From: Spirosoma fluviale
Lineage (GTDB): Bacteria > Bacteroidota > Bacteroidia > Cytophagales > Cyclobacteriaceae
NCBI GenBank assembly: GCA_945897085.1
Contig: CAMDEU010000011.1
Coordinates: forward strand, 1-38,907
Length of the DNA: 38,907 nt
Reading direction: 5' to 3'
Below the pieces are notes generated by a model. It did not search any database. It was not told the origin of the DNA and worked only from the letters and a program-made list of their open reading frames with translations. Of the stretch, positions 12,093 through 22,915 are shown piece by piece (position 1 is the stretch's first letter; the number at the start of each line of letters is the position of its first letter). Made by a program: the position numbers and the translations under genes.

Positions 12093-12443
12093 TTAGAATT
12101 TAAGCCCTCCTTCTCTGGCACCGTCGGCCAAAGCCTTCACGTTACCATGATACAAATAGCCATTACGATCAAATACTACTGAGGACACGCCATTTGCAAC
12201 TGCTCTTTCAGCAAGCTTTTTGCCTACCTCTTTGGATACAGCTACATTGGTATTTGCCTTAGCGCCAAGCTCTTTAGAAGAGGCTTGTGCCAAAGTCTGA
12301 CCCTTGAGGTCATCCACCAACTGGGCATAAATGCCTGTATTACTTTTGAAAACTGACAGACGTGGTCTGGAATCAGTACCGGAGATTTTTCTGCGGATAC
12401 CTCTTTTGATTCTAAGTCTTCTGGAACTCTTATTAAATGCCAT
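12093..12443 (-). CDS. rplR: 50S ribosomal protein L18
   Basis: 116 aa; [37 protein letters not shown]...[26 protein letters not shown]. Confidence 0.98.
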   Translation of the reverse strand: MAFNKSSRRLRIKRGIRRKISGTDSRPRLSVFKSNTGIYAQLVDDLKGQTLAQASSKELGAKANTNVAVSKEVGKKLAERAVANGVSSVVFDRNGYLYHGNVKALADGAREGGLKF

Positions 12444-12449
12444 AACTTA

Positions 12450-13007
12450 TTATTTTTTACCAGCAGTTTTACCAGCCTTACGTCTAACAATTTCACCAAC
12501 AAAGCGTACCCCTTTTCCTTTGTAAGGTTCGATCTTACGTAGGGAACGAATTTTTGCAGCTACTTGACCGATCAACTCCTTATCAATTCCTTGAAGTGTA
12601 ATCACCGGGTTTTTACCTTTTGCAGTTTCCGTAGCCAAAGAGATTTCTTTGGGAAGCGCCATGAAAATACTGTGTGAGTAGCCTAAGCTAAGCTCAAGTA
12701 TTTGCCCTTGGTTGGAGGCTTTGAAACCTACACCGACCAATTCCAACTCCTTCTTATATCCTTCAGAAACACCAATCACCATATTGTTGATCAGTGATCT
12801 GTATAGACCATGAAAAGACTTGTGTCTTTTGGATTCGGTAGGTCTTACAAGAATAATTTCTTGTCCCTCTACGCTCACCTGAATATCGGGATTCACATCC
12901 TGAGTCAGGGTACCCTTTGGACCTTTGACAGTGACAGTTCCATGAGCTGACACGTCTACAGTAACACTGCCGGGTATATTTATTGGTTTTTTACCTATTC
13001 TAGACAT
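12450..13007 (-). CDS. rplF: 50S ribosomal protein L6
   Basis: 185 aa; MSRIGKKPINIPGSV, GVGFKAS, PYKGKGVRFVGEIVRRKAGKTAGKK. Confidence 0.98.
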   Translation of the reverse strand: MSRIGKKPINIPGSVTVDVSAHGTVTVKGPKGTLTQDVNPDIQVSVEGQEIILVRPTESKRHKSFHGLYRSLINNMVIGVSEGYKKELELVGVGFKASNQGQILELSLGYSHSIFMALPKEISLATETAKGKNPVITLQGIDKELIGQVAAKIRSLRKIEPYKGKGVRFVGEIVRRKAGKTAGKK

Positions 13008-13016
13008 AATCGTAAA

Positions 13017-13412
13017 TTAGTAAACGTAACAAAGTACTTCGCCTCCAATACCTTCGGTCCGGGCCTCTTTGTCTGTCATCACTCCCTTGGAGGTAGATAC
13101 AATAGCAATACCTAGGCCATTGATCACTCTCGGTAGCTCGTCATGCTTGACATATTTTCTTAAACCTGGCTTACTTACACGCTCAAGACTCACAATTGCA
13201 TTCAGCTTGGTGGTAGGATTAAACTTCAATGCAATTTTAATGGTGCCTTGAGGTCCGTTTTCTTCAAACTTATAGTTTTGAATATATCCTTTGTCATGCA
13301 ATACTTTAGTGATCTCCTTCTTGATGTTAGAAGCAGGTATCTCAACAATACGATGAGAAGCCTTGATGGCATTTCTCAATCGGGTTAGATAATCAGCTAT
13401 TGGATCGGTCAT
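13017..13412 (-). CDS. rpsH: 30S ribosomal protein S8
   Basis: 131 aa; [53 protein letters not shown]. Confidence 0.98.
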   Translation of the reverse strand: MTDPIADYLTRLRNAIKASHRIVEIPASNIKKEITKVLHDKGYIQNYKFEENGPQGTIKIALKFNPTTKLNAIVSLERVSKPGLRKYVKHDELPRVINGLGIAIVSTSKGVMTDKEARTEGIGGEVLCYVY

Positions 13413-13427
13413 ATTTTCTATGGTCTA

Positions 13428-13448
13428 GCACCCCTGATTTGGGGGTGC
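13428..13448 (-). promoter_or_regulatory. Stem-loop in the rpsN-rpsH spacer
   Basis: Perfect 7-bp inverted repeat GCACCCC-N7-GGGGTGC directly upstream of rpsH, abutting a TAACTTTG box; no T-tract. Confidence 0.55.
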
Positions 13449-13455
13449 AAAGTTA
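13448..13455 (-). promoter_or_regulatory. Candidate -7 box (TAACTTTG) for an internal promoter upstream of rpsH
   Basis: Matches TAnnTTTG. No TTG at -33; only a TTTT stretch at that spacing. Confidence 0.4.
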
Positions 13456-13492
13456 CGAATTGATTTTTAGAATAAAAATTACTGTCGTCATT

Positions 13493-13762
13493 TTACCAGC
13501 TAGACTTAGTAAGGCCAGGGATTTTACCTGCAGAAGCCATTTCTCTGAAAGTAACCCTGTTGACACCAAACTTTCTCATGTATCCTTTCGGACGACCAGT
13601 AAGTTTACATCTGTTGTGAAGTCTTACTGGAGAAGCGTTCTTTGGTAGCTTATCAAGTGCAGCGTAATCGCCTGCAGCTTTAAGCGCAGCTCTCTTCGTG
13701 GCATACTTGGCTACCAGGTGTTCTCTTTTTCGCTCGCGAGCTTTGATGGACTCTTTTGCCAT
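13493..13762 (-). CDS. rpsN: 30S ribosomal protein S14 (zinc-independent form)
   Basis: 89 aa; [20 protein letters not shown]...[43 protein letters not shown]; no CxxC zinc motif. Confidence 0.98.
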   Translation of the reverse strand: MAKESIKARERKREHLVAKYATKRAALKAAGDYAALDKLPKNASPVRLHNRCKLTGRPKGYMRKFGVNRVTFREMASAGKIPGLTKSSW

Positions 13763-13764
13763 GA

Positions 13765-14325
13765 TTATTCTGGATTATTTTTGTTAACGAAAGGCATACC
13801 CAAAGCTTTTAATAAAGCTAAAGCTTCTTCATCTGTAGCCGCACTGGTTACGAAAGTGATATCCATCCCGGTAATCTTAGTTACCTTTTCGATAGAAATC
13901 TCAGGAAAAATGATCTGCTCAGTAACACCTAGTGTGTAGTTGCCACGACCATCAAACCCTTTGTCAGAGATTCCTTTGAAATCACGTACTCGAGGCAAGG
14001 CCACAGTAGTCAATCGATCCAGAAACTCATACATTTTTTCACCTCTCAAAGTCACCTTTGCTCCGATAGGCATATCTTCTCTCAACTTAAAGTTGGAGAC
14101 CGCTATTTTAGACTTGGTAGCTACAGCACGCTGACCAGTGATCAAGGAAAGTTCTTCAACTCCTTGATCTACCAATTTCTTGTCTGCTACTGCTGCACCG
14201 ATACCTTTATTGAGGACAATCTTGGTTAGCTTAGGCACTTGCATCACGGAAGAATATTGAAACTTCTCCTTCAATGCAGGTACGATATCCTTAACATAAA
14301 GATCTTTTTTTCTTGGATTAGCCAT
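13765..14325 (-). CDS. rplE: 50S ribosomal protein L5
   Basis: 186 aa; [55 protein letters not shown]. Overlaps rplX by 8 nt. Confidence 0.98.
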   Translation of the reverse strand: MANPRKKDLYVKDIVPALKEKFQYSSVMQVPKLTKIVLNKGIGAAVADKKLVDQGVEELSLITGQRAVATKSKIAVSNFKLREDMPIGAKVTLRGEKMYEFLDRLTTVALPRVRDFKGISDKGFDGRGNYTLGVTEQIIFPEISIEKVTKITGMDITFVTSAATDEEALALLKALGMPFVNKNNPE

Positions 14326-14662
14326 TGATCACCTCCCCAGTTTTCTTAGAATAACGAACTAATTTACCATCCGCACCAGTCTTACGACCTGTACGAGTTG
14401 CTTCACCTGTTTTAGGATCGACAAGCATCAGGTTGCTGATGTGAAGCGCTGCTTCTTTCTTCTCGATACCACCCTGCGGCTTAGCTGCAGTAGGCTTTAC
14501 GTGCTTGGTAATCATGTTGATTCCTTCCACGATAGCTCTTCTTTTCGCTGTATCAATGGATTGAACCTTAGCGGTTTTTCCCTTGTCATCTCCAGAGATT
14601 ACCTTTACGGTATCTCCAGTTTTGATGTGCAGCTTGGTCTGCTTATTGAATTTTCTTTCCAT
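14318..14662 (-). CDS. rplX: 50S ribosomal protein L24
   Basis: 114 aa; [41 protein letters not shown]. Confidence 0.97.
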   Translation of the reverse strand: MERKFNKQTKLHIKTGDTVKVISGDDKGKTAKVQSIDTAKRRAIVEGINMITKHVKPTAAKPQGGIEKKEAALHISNLMLVDPKTGEATRTGRKTGADGKLVRYSKKTGEVING

Positions 14663-14664
14663 GA

Positions 14665-15033
14665 TTAAAGTACTTCAGGGGCCAGGGAAATGATTTTCAT
14701 GAACTGCTTTTCTCTGAGTTCTCTTGCTACAGGGCCGAAAATACGGGTACCTCTAGGCTCGTCGTTGTTATTCAATAACACGGCAGCATTGTCTTCAAAT
14801 CGAATATACGAACCGTCCTTACGACGAATTTCTTTTTTCGTTCTTACGATAACCGCTTTTGAAACGGTACCTTTTTTCATACTGCTGGAAGATAGGGCTG
14901 ACTTTACAGTCACGACTACTTTATCACCGATAGAAGCATAACGCTTCTTAGTTCCTCCCAGCACACGGATCACCAATACCTCTTTGGCACCTGAATTATC
15001 CGCAACGCCTAATCTGGATTCTTGTTGTATCAT
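14665..15033 (-). CDS. rplN: 50S ribosomal protein L14
   Basis: 122 aa; [37 protein letters not shown]. Confidence 0.98.
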   Translation of the reverse strand: MIQQESRLGVADNSGAKEVLVIRVLGGTKKRYASIGDKVVVTVKSALSSSSMKKGTVSKAVIVRTKKEIRRKDGSYIRFEDNAAVLLNNNDEPRGTRIFGPVARELREKQFMKIISLAPEVL

Positions 15034-15035
15034 GA

Positions 15036-15299
15036 TTACTTAGCCTTTTCTATTATTTCAACTAATCTCCAACGCTTATTTTTGCTCAGCGGACGTGTTT
15101 CACTGATTTTAACCACATCACCTGGGTTGCATTCATTTTTCTCGTCATGAACCATGAATTTGGTAGTCTTTGCAACAAACTTGCCGTAGATCGCATGCTT
15201 TACACGTCTTTCTACAGCCACAGTAATGGACTTGTCCATCTTGTTGCTTAGTACTTTACCAACTCTCTCTTTGCGAAGATTTCTCTCGATCGTAGCCAT
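15036..15299 (-). CDS. rpsQ: 30S ribosomal protein S17
   Basis: 87 aa; [34 protein letters not shown]...[24 protein letters not shown]. Confidence 0.98.
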   Translation of the reverse strand: MATIERNLRKERVGKVLSNKMDKSITVAVERRVKHAIYGKFVAKTTKFMVHDEKNECNPGDVVKISETRPLSKNKRWRLVEIIEKAK

Positions 15300-15318
15300 T
15301 TTCTTTTCTGTTAGCTAG

Positions 15319-15501
15319 TTATTTAGAGACCAATGATGTTTTCAATCTTGCGATGAAACGCTTGGACTCTCTGATTCTATTAGGATTCTCTATAGGAGAT
15401 ATCGAATGAGCAAACTTCAATTTGCCCAGATTCTCCTGCTCGGCGACAATTCGCTCGGCGATCTCACTTGCTGAAAGTGATCTGATTTCAGTGTTTTTCA
15501 T
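15319..15501 (-). CDS. rpmC: 50S ribosomal protein L29
   Basis: 60 aa; MKNTEIRSLSASEIAERIVAEQENLGKLKFAHSISPIENPNRIRESKRFIARLKTSLVSK. Confidence 0.95.
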   Translation of the reverse strand: MKNTEIRSLSASEIAERIVAEQENLGKLKFAHSISPIENPNRIRESKRFIARLKTSLVSK

Positions 15502-15510
15502 AATTCCTGA

Positions 15511-15930
15511 TTATTCAGCGTAGTCTCTTCTTACAACAAATCTTGTACTTACAGGCAGCTTCTGCTGTGCAAGTCTTAGTGCCTCTTGAGCAGTCTCCAG
15601 GCTCACGCCTGTAGCTTCGAAAAGGATCGTACCTGGCTTAATAACGGCAACCCAATATTCTGGAGCTCCTTTACCTTTACCCATACGAACCTCTGCGGGC
15701 TTTTTAGTGATCGGCTTGTCAGGGAAAATCCTGATCCAAACCTGACCTTCTCTCTTCATAGCTCTTGTCATGGCAATACGTGCTGCCTCGATCTGGCGAG
15801 AAGTAATCCATCCTGGCTCAAGGGATTTAATGCCAAAGTTGCCAAAAGAAAGCTCGTGCCCTCTTTGCGCAATGCCTTTGACACGGCCCTTGTGCATTTT
15901 CCTATATTTAGTTCTTTTCGGCTGTAACAT
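15511..15930 (-). CDS. rplP: 50S ribosomal protein L16
   Basis: 139 aa; [56 protein letters not shown]. Confidence 0.98.
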   Translation of the reverse strand: MLQPKRTKYRKMHKGRVKGIAQRGHELSFGNFGIKSLEPGWITSRQIEAARIAMTRAMKREGQVWIRIFPDKPITKKPAEVRMGKGKGAPEYWVAVIKPGTILFEATGVSLETAQEALRLAQQKLPVSTRFVVRRDYAE

Positions 15931-15954
15931 GATTTCTCACTTGGAAAGGGAAAA

Positions 15955-16692
15955 TTAGTTAGTTCTTTTTCTGCGTTTTGGACCGTCGTTATCACGTCCC
16001 TTTGGTGCTGGGCCACGCTGACCTTTCGGCTCGTTGGCTGCTCCTTGGTTTGGTGAAAGATCTCTCTTTCCGTACACCTCACCTTTGAAGATCCACACCT
16101 TAATGCCAATGATTCCGTACACAGTAAGTGCTTCAGAAAGCGCATAGTCGATGTCTGCTCTCAACGTGTGAAGAGGAATTCTTCCCTCTTTGTACATTTC
16201 AGAACGTGCCATTTCGGCTCCGCCCAATCGGCCAGAAAGCTTAACTTTAATTCCTTCAGCGCCCACTCTCATGGTGGCTGCTATCGCCTGCTTCATTGCA
16301 CGGCGGAAAGATATTCTAGCTTGAAGTTGCTGTGCGATAGACTCACCAACCAATTTAGCATCCATTTCGGGACGCTTGATTTCAAAGATATTAATCTGAA
16401 TATCCTTGTTGGTGATCTTCTTTAGTTCCTCCTTAAGCTTATCTACTTCGGCACCACCCTTACCAATGACAACACCTGGTCTAGCAGTATGGATAGTCAA
16501 GGTGATTCTCTTAAGCGTACGCTCAATGATCACTTTGGCAATACCCCCTTTAGGTATTCTGGCAAGGACGTACTTACGGATTTGTTGATCTTCATGTAAT
16601 TTCTCAGCAAAGTCCTTCCCACCATACCAGTTGGAATCCCAGCCTTTAATTACACCAAGTCTAAATCCTATTGGGTTAATTTTTTGTCCCAT
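15955..16692 (-). CDS. rpsC: 30S ribosomal protein S3
   Basis: 245 aa; [41 protein letters not shown]; basic C-terminal tail. Confidence 0.98.
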   Translation of the reverse strand: MGQKINPIGFRLGVIKGWDSNWYGGKDFAEKLHEDQQIRKYVLARIPKGGIAKVIIERTLKRITLTIHTARPGVVIGKGGAEVDKLKEELKKITNKDIQINIFEIKRPEMDAKLVGESIAQQLQARISFRRAMKQAIAATMRVGAEGIKVKLSGRLGGAEMARSEMYKEGRIPLHTLRADIDYALSEALTVYGIIGIKVWIFKGEVYGKRDLSPNQGAANEPKGQRGPAPKGRDNDGPKRRKRTN

Positions 16693-16701
16693 AGTCTTTT
16701 C

Positions 16702-17094
16702 TTAATTTGCCTTTTCGTTAGTTACTACAACATCAGCGGTAACTTCCTCCGTATTGAATGAATCAATAACGAGGGTTACATGATTAGATCTCTTGCGGAT
16801 TCTGTGTCCACGTCCCTGAGGAGCAGTTCGGAGTCTCTTTAAAGAACGACCTTCGTCTACCATGATGGTCTTGACGTAAAGATCTGCCTCCTCAAGCTTC
16901 ACCTCTGGATTCTTTGCTTGCCAGTTGGCTACCGCGGAGAGAACTAACTTCTCCAAACGGATAGCTGGATGGTTGGGCGTGAATTTCAAAATACTAAGTG
17001 CCACACCTACGCGCTTGCCTCTCACCAAATCAGCGACTAAACGCATCTTGCGAGGGGAGGTAGGAACATTTTTCAATCTTGCTAGTGCTTCCAT
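16702..17094 (-). CDS. rplV: 50S ribosomal protein L22
   Basis: 130 aa; [53 protein letters not shown]. Confidence 0.98.
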   Translation of the reverse strand: MEALARLKNVPTSPRKMRLVADLVRGKRVGVALSILKFTPNHPAIRLEKLVLSAVANWQAKNPEVKLEEADLYVKTIMVDEGRSLKRLRTAPQGRGHRIRKRSNHVTLVIDSFNTEEVTADVVVTNEKAN

Positions 17095-17096
17095 GA

Positions 17097-17375
17097 TTAT
17101 CTCTTTCCTTTATCTTTTTTAGCAATGTGGCCACGGAAGTTACGAGTGGGTGAAAATTCACCCAATTTATGGCCTACCATATTATCGGTTACAAACACAG
17201 GGATAAACTTATTCCCATTATGCACAGCGAAGGTATGTCCCACGAAATCTGGGGAGATCATAGATTTTCTTGACCAAGTCTTGATGACAGATTTCTTGCC
17301 AGACTCGTTCATAACATCTACTTTCTTCACCAGATGGTGTTCGATATAAGGACCTTTTTTTAATGAACGTGACAT
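17097..17375 (-). CDS. rpsS: 30S ribosomal protein S19
   Basis: 92 aa; [69 protein letters not shown]. Confidence 0.98.
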   Translation of the reverse strand: MSRSLKKGPYIEHHLVKKVDVMNESGKKSVIKTWSRKSMISPDFVGHTFAVHNGNKFIPVFVTDNMVGHKLGEFSPTRNFRGHIAKKDKGKR

Positions 17376-17377
17376 AT

Positions 17378-18202
17378 TTACTTAGATCTTTTGCTGATGA
17401 TGAATTTGTTTGAATACTTCTTGGGAGATCTGGTTTTCTTACCCTTAGAAAGAAGCCCTTTACGGGATCTAGGGTGACCACCAGAAGAACGCCCTTCACC
17501 ACCACCCATAGGGTGATCTACTGGGTTCATCGCAACACCTCTTGTACGAGGTCTTACTCCAAGCCAACGCTTACGCCCAGCTTTACCCAACACCACGTTC
17601 ATGTGATCTGCATTACCAACAGTTCCTACTGTAGCCATACATACACCAAGAACTAATCTCATTTCTCCAGAAGGTAATTTTACCGTCACGTATCTAGCAT
17701 CTCTAGCTACGATCTGGGCATACCCTCCAGCACTTCTTGCCAATGCACCACCCTTACCAGGCTTCAACTCCACATTGTGTACAATCGTACCCATTGGAAT
17801 GTTGACCATGTGCATAGCGTTGCCCACTTCTGGAGCAACTTTCTCACCGGAAATCACTGTTTGTCCCACTTGCAAACCTTCCGGAGCGATAATGTAGGCC
17901 TTAGCACCGTCTGCATAATACAGTAGGGCGATACGGGCTGTGCGGTTTGGATCGTACTCAATGCTCTTTACAGTAGCAGGTACACCAAACTTGCTTCGCT
18001 GAAAATCTACGATACGTAGTCTTCGCTTGTGACCACCACCAATGTAGCGAGCGGTCATCTTGCCTTCATTATTTCTACCGCCTGACTTCTTCAAAGGAGC
18101 GAGAAGAGATTTTTCCGGCCTTGACGCAGTAATCTCGTCAAATGCTGGAGCTACTCTAAATCGGGTTCCTGGAGTTACAGGCTTTAATTTTTTAACTGCC
18201 AT
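17378..18202 (-). CDS. rplB: 50S ribosomal protein L2
   Basis: 274 aa; [53 protein letters not shown]. Confidence 0.98.
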   Translation of the reverse strand: MAVKKLKPVTPGTRFRVAPAFDEITASRPEKSLLAPLKKSGGRNNEGKMTARYIGGGHKRRLRIVDFQRSKFGVPATVKSIEYDPNRTARIALLYYADGAKAYIIAPEGLQVGQTVISGEKVAPEVGNAMHMVNIPMGTIVHNVELKPGKGGALARSAGGYAQIVARDARYVTVKLPSGEMRLVLGVCMATVGTVGNADHMNVVLGKAGRKRWLGVRPRTRGVAMNPVDHPMGGGEGRSSGGHPRSRKGLLSKGKKTRSPKKYSNKFIISKRSK

Positions 18203-18215
18203 GATATTGATTCAA

Positions 18216-18503
18216 TTAAAGTTCTCCGTAAAAATCAATGACTTCACCATCGGCTACTTGCACAATCGCTTTCTTAAATGCATTGGTGAAGCCTGACACT
18301 ACTTTATTGTTCGTGTATCTTGTCTTGTGCTTCGCTGCATATCTCATGGTCCGTACTGACACCACATGTACGCCGTACTTTTTCTCCACAGAAGACTTGA
18401 TCTGAAGCTTATCAGCGGTTTTTTCGACGATAAAGCCGTAAACTCCTTTTTCGTTGCCTGCAGATACTTTCTCTGTGATCAAAGGCTGTTTTAGAATTTC
18501 CAT
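18216..18503 (-). CDS. rplW: 50S ribosomal protein L23
   Basis: 95 aa; MEILKQPLITEKVSAGNEKGVYGFIVEKTADKLQIKSSVEKKYGVHVVSVRTM. Confidence 0.97.
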   Translation of the reverse strand: MEILKQPLITEKVSAGNEKGVYGFIVEKTADKLQIKSSVEKKYGVHVVSVRTMRYAAKHKTRYTNNKVVSGFTNAFKKAIVQVADGEVIDFYGEL

Positions 18504-18507
18504 AGTC

Positions 18508-19137
18508 TTATTTCGCTAAAATGGTTTCTAACTTACTTACAGACCCTTCACAAAGCATCAATTGATCAGCATTTAGGAGTTGGTAAGTGTTTACATCATC
18601 AACGGTCACAACTTTCGCCTTTGGAAGGTTCCTGCTGGACAAAAACACATTCTTATTGTCTTCAGCAAGAACCAATAAGGTTTTCTTGCCAGTCAAGGAA
18701 AGGCCGCCCAAAAAGGCTAGGTAGTTTTTGGTTTTTGCTGCATCGAAAGACACATCTTCCAAAATCATCAAACTATTTTCTTTCACCTTATAAGCTAGCG
18801 CCGACTTACGCGCCAATTGCTTCACTTTCTTATTTAACTTGAAGGAATAGTCTCTTGGTCTTGGACCAAACACTCTACCTCCACCTCGGAAGTGAGGGGC
18901 CTTCAAAGATCCTGCACGAGCACCACCGGTACCTTTTTGCTTTTTAATCTTTCGAGTTGATCCCGCTACTTCGTTTCTTTCTTTTGATTTATGAGTTCCC
19001 TGTCTCTGATTAGCCAGGTACTGCTTCACATCCAGGTAAATGGCGTTATCGTTGGGCTCAATGCCAAAGATTTCGTCAGAAAGGCTCACCTTTCTACCTG
19101 TATCTTGTCCTTTATGATTAATTACTGCTAATTCCAT
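18508..19137 (-). CDS. rplD: 50S ribosomal protein L4
   Basis: 209 aa; GSTRKIKKQKGTGGARAGSLKAPHFRGGGRVFGPRPRDYSFKLNKK. Confidence 0.98.
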   Translation of the reverse strand: MELAVINHKGQDTGRKVSLSDEIFGIEPNDNAIYLDVKQYLANQRQGTHKSKERNEVAGSTRKIKKQKGTGGARAGSLKAPHFRGGGRVFGPRPRDYSFKLNKKVKQLARKSALAYKVKENSLMILEDVSFDAAKTKNYLAFLGGLSLTGKKTLLVLAEDNKNVFLSSRNLPKAKVVTVDDVNTYQLLNADQLMLCEGSVSKLETILAK

Positions 19138-19140
19138 GGC

Positions 19141-19761
19141 TTACTTCTCCAGAATAACAAATGAATTTTTTGGACCAGGTACCGAACCAGAAACCAAAAT
19201 CAGGTTTTGGGCTGCATACACTTTCAATACACGTAGGTTAGGTACTGTAACACGGTCACCACCCATTCTACCGGCCATTTTCATGCCTTTGAATACACGT
19301 GATGGCCAAGAACAAGCACCAATCGAACCTGGGTGTCTTCCTCTGTTGTGCTGACCGTGAGTTTGTCCACCCACACCAGCAAAACCGTGACGCTTTACTA
19401 CGCCTTGGAATCCTTTACCTTTTGAAGTACCAATAGCATCGACGAAGTCTCCTTCAGCGAATAGCTCTCCTGCACTTACTATCTTTCCGAGTTCTACCTG
19501 ACCTTCAAAGTCTCTGAACTCAACAACTTTTTGCTTTGGGGTCGTACCAGCCTTTTTGAAATGGCCGATTAGTGGCTTAGGAGTGTTTTTCTCCTTACGC
19601 TCACCGAATCCCAACTGCACTGCGTTGTACCCGTCTATTTCAACGTTTTTTACTTGCGTCACTACGCAAGGACCAGCTTCTATTAGCGTGCATGCGACAT
19701 TACGTCCATCGGCACTGAAGATGCTAGTCATACCTACTTTTTTACCTATAATACCAGACAT
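19141..19761 (-). CDS. rplC: 50S ribosomal protein L3
   Basis: True start [20 protein letters not shown] at 19761. The 244-aa ORF to 19875 is an upstream in-frame extension across the predicted promoter/TSS. Core: [35 protein letters not shown]. Confidence 0.96.
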   Translation of the reverse strand: MSGIIGKKVGMTSIFSADGRNVACTLIEAGPCVVTQVKNVEIDGYNAVQLGFGERKEKNTPKPLIGHFKKAGTTPKQKVVEFRDFEGQVELGKIVSAGELFAEGDFVDAIGTSKGKGFQGVVKRHGFAGVGGQTHGQHNRGRHPGSIGACSWPSRVFKGMKMAGRMGGDRVTVPNLRVLKVYAAQNLILVSGSVPGPKNSFVILEK

Positions 19762-19823
19762 CTTTACTAAGATATTTTGATAACCACCCAATGTATGTAC
19801 ACTTGGGCCCTTTTTAAGGACTG

Positions 19824-19854
19824 CAAAGTTACTGAAATTATATTTGGCAGCAAA
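19824..19854 (-). promoter_or_regulatory. Bacteroidota-type promoter for rplC/S10 operon (TTTG-N19-TAACTTTG)
   Basis: -33 TTTG at 19851-19854 and -7 TAACTTTG at 19824-19831, 19-nt spacer; lies between a terminator and rplC. Confidence 0.8.
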
Positions 19855-19936
19855 TCCCAACTCCACTATTTTCAATTAATTGCAAAAAAAAACCGCCGGC
19901 CAGATACTTTTGGAACCAAGCCCTCTCTTTCAACAC

Positions 19937-19967
19937 AAAAAAAAGACCCCGCACATGCGGGGCCTTT
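19937..19967 (-). terminator. Rho-independent terminator downstream of rpsJ (end of str operon)
   Basis: CCCCGCA-CA-TGCGGGG stem (19947-19962), then a minus-strand T8 tract. Confidence 0.85.
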
Positions 19968-19986
19968 CTTTTAATAACCAAGTTCC

Positions 19987-20292
19987 TCAGACTTTGATCT
20001 CTACATCCACTCCACTTGGAAGCTCGATTTTCATCAAAGCATCCACAGTTTTAGAAGAGTTAGAGTAGATATCTACCAGACGTTTGTAGGTACAAAGCTG
20101 GTACTGATCTCTCGCTTTCTTGTTTACGTGTGGGGACTTCAACACCGTAAACTTTTCTTTTTTGGTTGGCAAAGGAATAGGGCCTACTACTATAGCGCCC
20201 GTCGCTTTTACTGCCTTCACGATCTTCTCTGATGACTTATCCACCAAGCTGTGATCGTATGATTTCAATTTTATTCTGATTTTCTGATTCAT
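19987..20292 (-). CDS. rpsJ: 30S ribosomal protein S10
   Basis: 101 aa; [64 protein letters not shown]. Confidence 0.98.
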   Translation of the reverse strand: MNQKIRIKLKSYDHSLVDKSSEKIVKAVKATGAIVVGPIPLPTKKEKFTVLKSPHVNKKARDQYQLCTYKRLVDIYSNSSKTVDALMKIELPSGVDVEIKV

Positions 20293-20303
20293 TTTCTTAT
20301 CGA

Positions 20304-22424
20304 TTAGGATTTTTCACCCTTTACTTTAGCAATTACCGCTTCTGCAATGTTATTTGGGACAGGCTCGTAGTGAGAGAAGGTCAAGGAAGCCGTTGCTCTA
20401 CCTGAAGTGATTGTTCTCAAATCAGTTACGTAACCGAACAACTCGGATAAAGGAACGTTGGCCTTAACTACCGTAGAGGTACCCTTGGTATCCATCCCTT
20501 TCATCATACCTCTTCTTCTGTTCAAGTCACCCGTGATCGGTCCAGTATATTCGTCGGGCGTAATTACGTCTACCGACATGATTGGTTCCAGCAACTGTGG
20601 CTTACACTTTTTCGCAGCTTCTTTGAAACCAATTCTAGCAGCCAATTCAAAAGAAAGGGCATCCGAATCGACGTCGTGGTAGGAGCCGTGGAACAAGCGA
20701 ACTCTCATGGATTCAATAGGATAACCTGCCAAAGGTCCATTTTTCATGGCCTCTTGGAAACCTTTTTGAACCGGCTGAATGAATTCCTTTGGAATAATAC
20801 CACCCACGATACCATTTACAAAGTCCAAACCTGCTTTGATTTCTTTGGTCTCTGGATCTGGAGCCTTAGGTCCCAATTCAAAGACGATATCGGCAAATTT
20901 ACCTTTACCACCTGTTTGCTTTTTGTAGGTCTCTTTGTGTTCAACCGTAGCGAACAAGGCCTCTTTGTAGGCAACCTGAGGAGCACCCTGATTGATTTCT
21001 ACCTTGAATTCTCTTTTCATTCGATCGATGATGATTTCAAGGTGAAGTTCACCCATACCGCGAAGGATAGTCTGACCAGTTTCGTGGTCTGTATTTACCT
21101 GAAGGGTAGGATCTTCTTCTACTAGCTTGGCAATTGCCATGCCTAGCTTATCTACGTCAGCTTGAGTTTTCGGCTCAATGGCGTAGCCAATTACTGGCTC
21201 AGGGAACACCATAGATTCGAGAACCACCTTGCGCTTTTCGTCACATAGCGTGTCACCCGTCTTGATGTCCTTAAATCCAACTACGGCTCCGATATCACCG
21301 GCTACCAATCGCTCGATTTGATTTTGCTTGTTGGCGTGCATTTGGAACACTCGAGAGATACGCTCCTTATTGCCTGAACGGCTATTGAATACATACGATC
21401 CAGATTCCAACACCCCTGAATAAGCTCTTACAAAGCACAAACGGCCTACGAAAGGATCCGTAGCAATTTTAAATGCTAAGCCAGTGAATGGCTCAGACTC
21501 CACAGGATTAATCGGTACTTCCTTGTCTTCATCATCCAAGTCAGTGGCAACAATGGCCTCTTTGTCAAGCGGAGAAGGCAACAATTCCATCACTAGATCT
21601 AGCATGGTTTGTACCCCTTTATTTTTGAAAGAAGAACCACAGACCATAGGAACAATTTTCATGTCAATGGTGGCTGCACGCAATGCTTTCAAAATCTCAT
21701 CTTCCGTAATGGAATTAGGGTCTTCAAAAAACTTCTCCATCAAGGATTCGTCGTAATCGGCAACGGCTTCGAGCAAGTACTCTCTGTATTCCGCTACTTC
21801 TTCCTTCATGTCCTCAGGAATAGGTACTTCTTTAAACGTCATGCCCATATCGTTCTCGTTCCAGATAATTGCACGGTTATTGATCAAGTCAACTACTCCG
21901 GTAAACTTATCTTCAGCACCGATAGGGAGCTGCAAGGGAACGGCATGAGAGCCGAGCATTTCTTTTACTTGCTTACAGACCATCAAGAAATCAGCTCCAG
22001 AACGGTCCATCTTGTTGACGAATCCAATTCGAGCGACTTTGTAATTATCCGCTAGTCTCCAGTTGGTCTCAGACTGAGGTTCAACCCCGTCTACCGCAGA
22101 GAAAAGGAACACAAGCCCATCCAAAACTCTCAAGGAACGATTTACTTCTACCGTGAAGTCAACGTGCCCTGGAGTATCGATGATATTTATTTGGTACTGG
22201 TTACTTCTGTAATCCCAGAATACGGTGGTCGCCGCAGAGGTAATGGTAATTCCTCTTTCCTGTTCCTGAGCCATCCAGTCCATCGTAGCAGCACCTTCGT
22301 GCACTTCTCCGATTTTGTGTGACTTTCCAGAATAGTAAAGAATACGCTCTGTGGTTGTCGTCTTGCCCGCATCAATGTGCGCCGCAATACCGATGTTTCT
22401 GGTGAATTTTAGATCTCTTGCCAT
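20304..22424 (-). CDS. fusA: Elongation factor G
   Basis: 706 aa; [55 protein letters not shown]. Confidence 0.98.
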   Translation of the reverse strand: MARDLKFTRNIGIAAHIDAGKTTTTERILYYSGKSHKIGEVHEGAATMDWMAQEQERGITITSAATTVFWDYRSNQYQINIIDTPGHVDFTVEVNRSLRVLDGLVFLFSAVDGVEPQSETNWRLADNYKVARIGFVNKMDRSGADFLMVCKQVKEMLGSHAVPLQLPIGAEDKFTGVVDLINNRAIIWNENDMGMTFKEVPIPEDMKEEVAEYREYLLEAVADYDESLMEKFFEDPNSITEDEILKALRAATIDMKIVPMVCGSSFKNKGVQTMLDLVMELLPSPLDKEAIVATDLDDEDKEVPINPVESEPFTGLAFKIATDPFVGRLCFVRAYSGVLESGSYVFNSRSGNKERISRVFQMHANKQNQIERLVAGDIGAVVGFKDIKTGDTLCDEKRKVVLESMVFPEPVIGYAIEPKTQADVDKLGMAIAKLVEEDPTLQVNTDHETGQTILRGMGELHLEIIIDRMKREFKVEINQGAPQVAYKEALFATVEHKETYKKQTGGKGKFADIVFELGPKAPDPETKEIKAGLDFVNGIVGGIIPKEFIQPVQKGFQEAMKNGPLAGYPIESMRVRLFHGSYHDVDSDALSFELAARIGFKEAAKKCKPQLLEPIMSVDVITPDEYTGPITGDLNRRRGMMKGMDTKGTSTVVKANVPLSELFGYVTDLRTITSGRATASLTFSHYEPVPNNIAEAVIAKVKGEKS

Positions 22425-22429
22425 TTCGG

Positions 22430-22897
22430 TTAAAATCTAAAGTGGGAGAATGCTTTGTTCGCCTCAGCCATTCTGTGCGTATCGTCCTTCTTCTTGACAG
22501 CGGCTCCTTCGCCTTTTGCTGCCGCGATGATCTCTCCCGCAAGTCGGTCCATCATGGTCTTCTCTCCTCTTCTTCTAGAGTAAAGAATCATCCACTTGAT
22601 ACCAAGGGCCATTTTTCTTTCAGGTCTGACTTCCATAGGAACCTGGAACGTAGCACCACCAACTCTACGACTCTTCACTTCGACAGTGGGAGCAATATTG
22701 TTAAGCGCTTTTTTCCAAACTTCAAGACCATTCTCACCTACTTTATCTTCTACTTTGGCTACTGCATCATAGAAAATGTTGTAAGCAATACTCTTCTTCC
22801 CGTCATACATCAGACAGTTTACAAACTTGGTGACCAAAGTATCATTGAACTTTGGATCAGGAAGAATATATCTCTTCTTTGGTTTCGCTTTTCTCAT
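22430..22897 (-). CDS. rpsG: 30S ribosomal protein S7
   Basis: 155 aa; [45 protein letters not shown]. Confidence 0.98.
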   Translation of the reverse strand: MRKAKPKKRYILPDPKFNDTLVTKFVNCLMYDGKKSIAYNIFYDAVAKVEDKVGENGLEVWKKALNNIAPTVEVKSRRVGGATFQVPMEVRPERKMALGIKWMILYSRRRGEKTMMDRLAGEIIAAAKGEGAAVKKKDDTHRMAEANKAFSHFRF

Positions 22898-22915
22898 TTC
22901 TTTTTAAGGTCTTAA

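Noticed and set aside
19880-19900. A9 run next to CCGCCGGCC as a possible extra terminator near rplC
   Set aside because: No adequate stem upstream of the T-tract on the minus strand.
20676-22055. Long plus-strand ORFs (149 and 148 aa) opposite fusA
   Set aside because: Antisense to a highly conserved gene, no recognisable domain; expected from biased codon usage.
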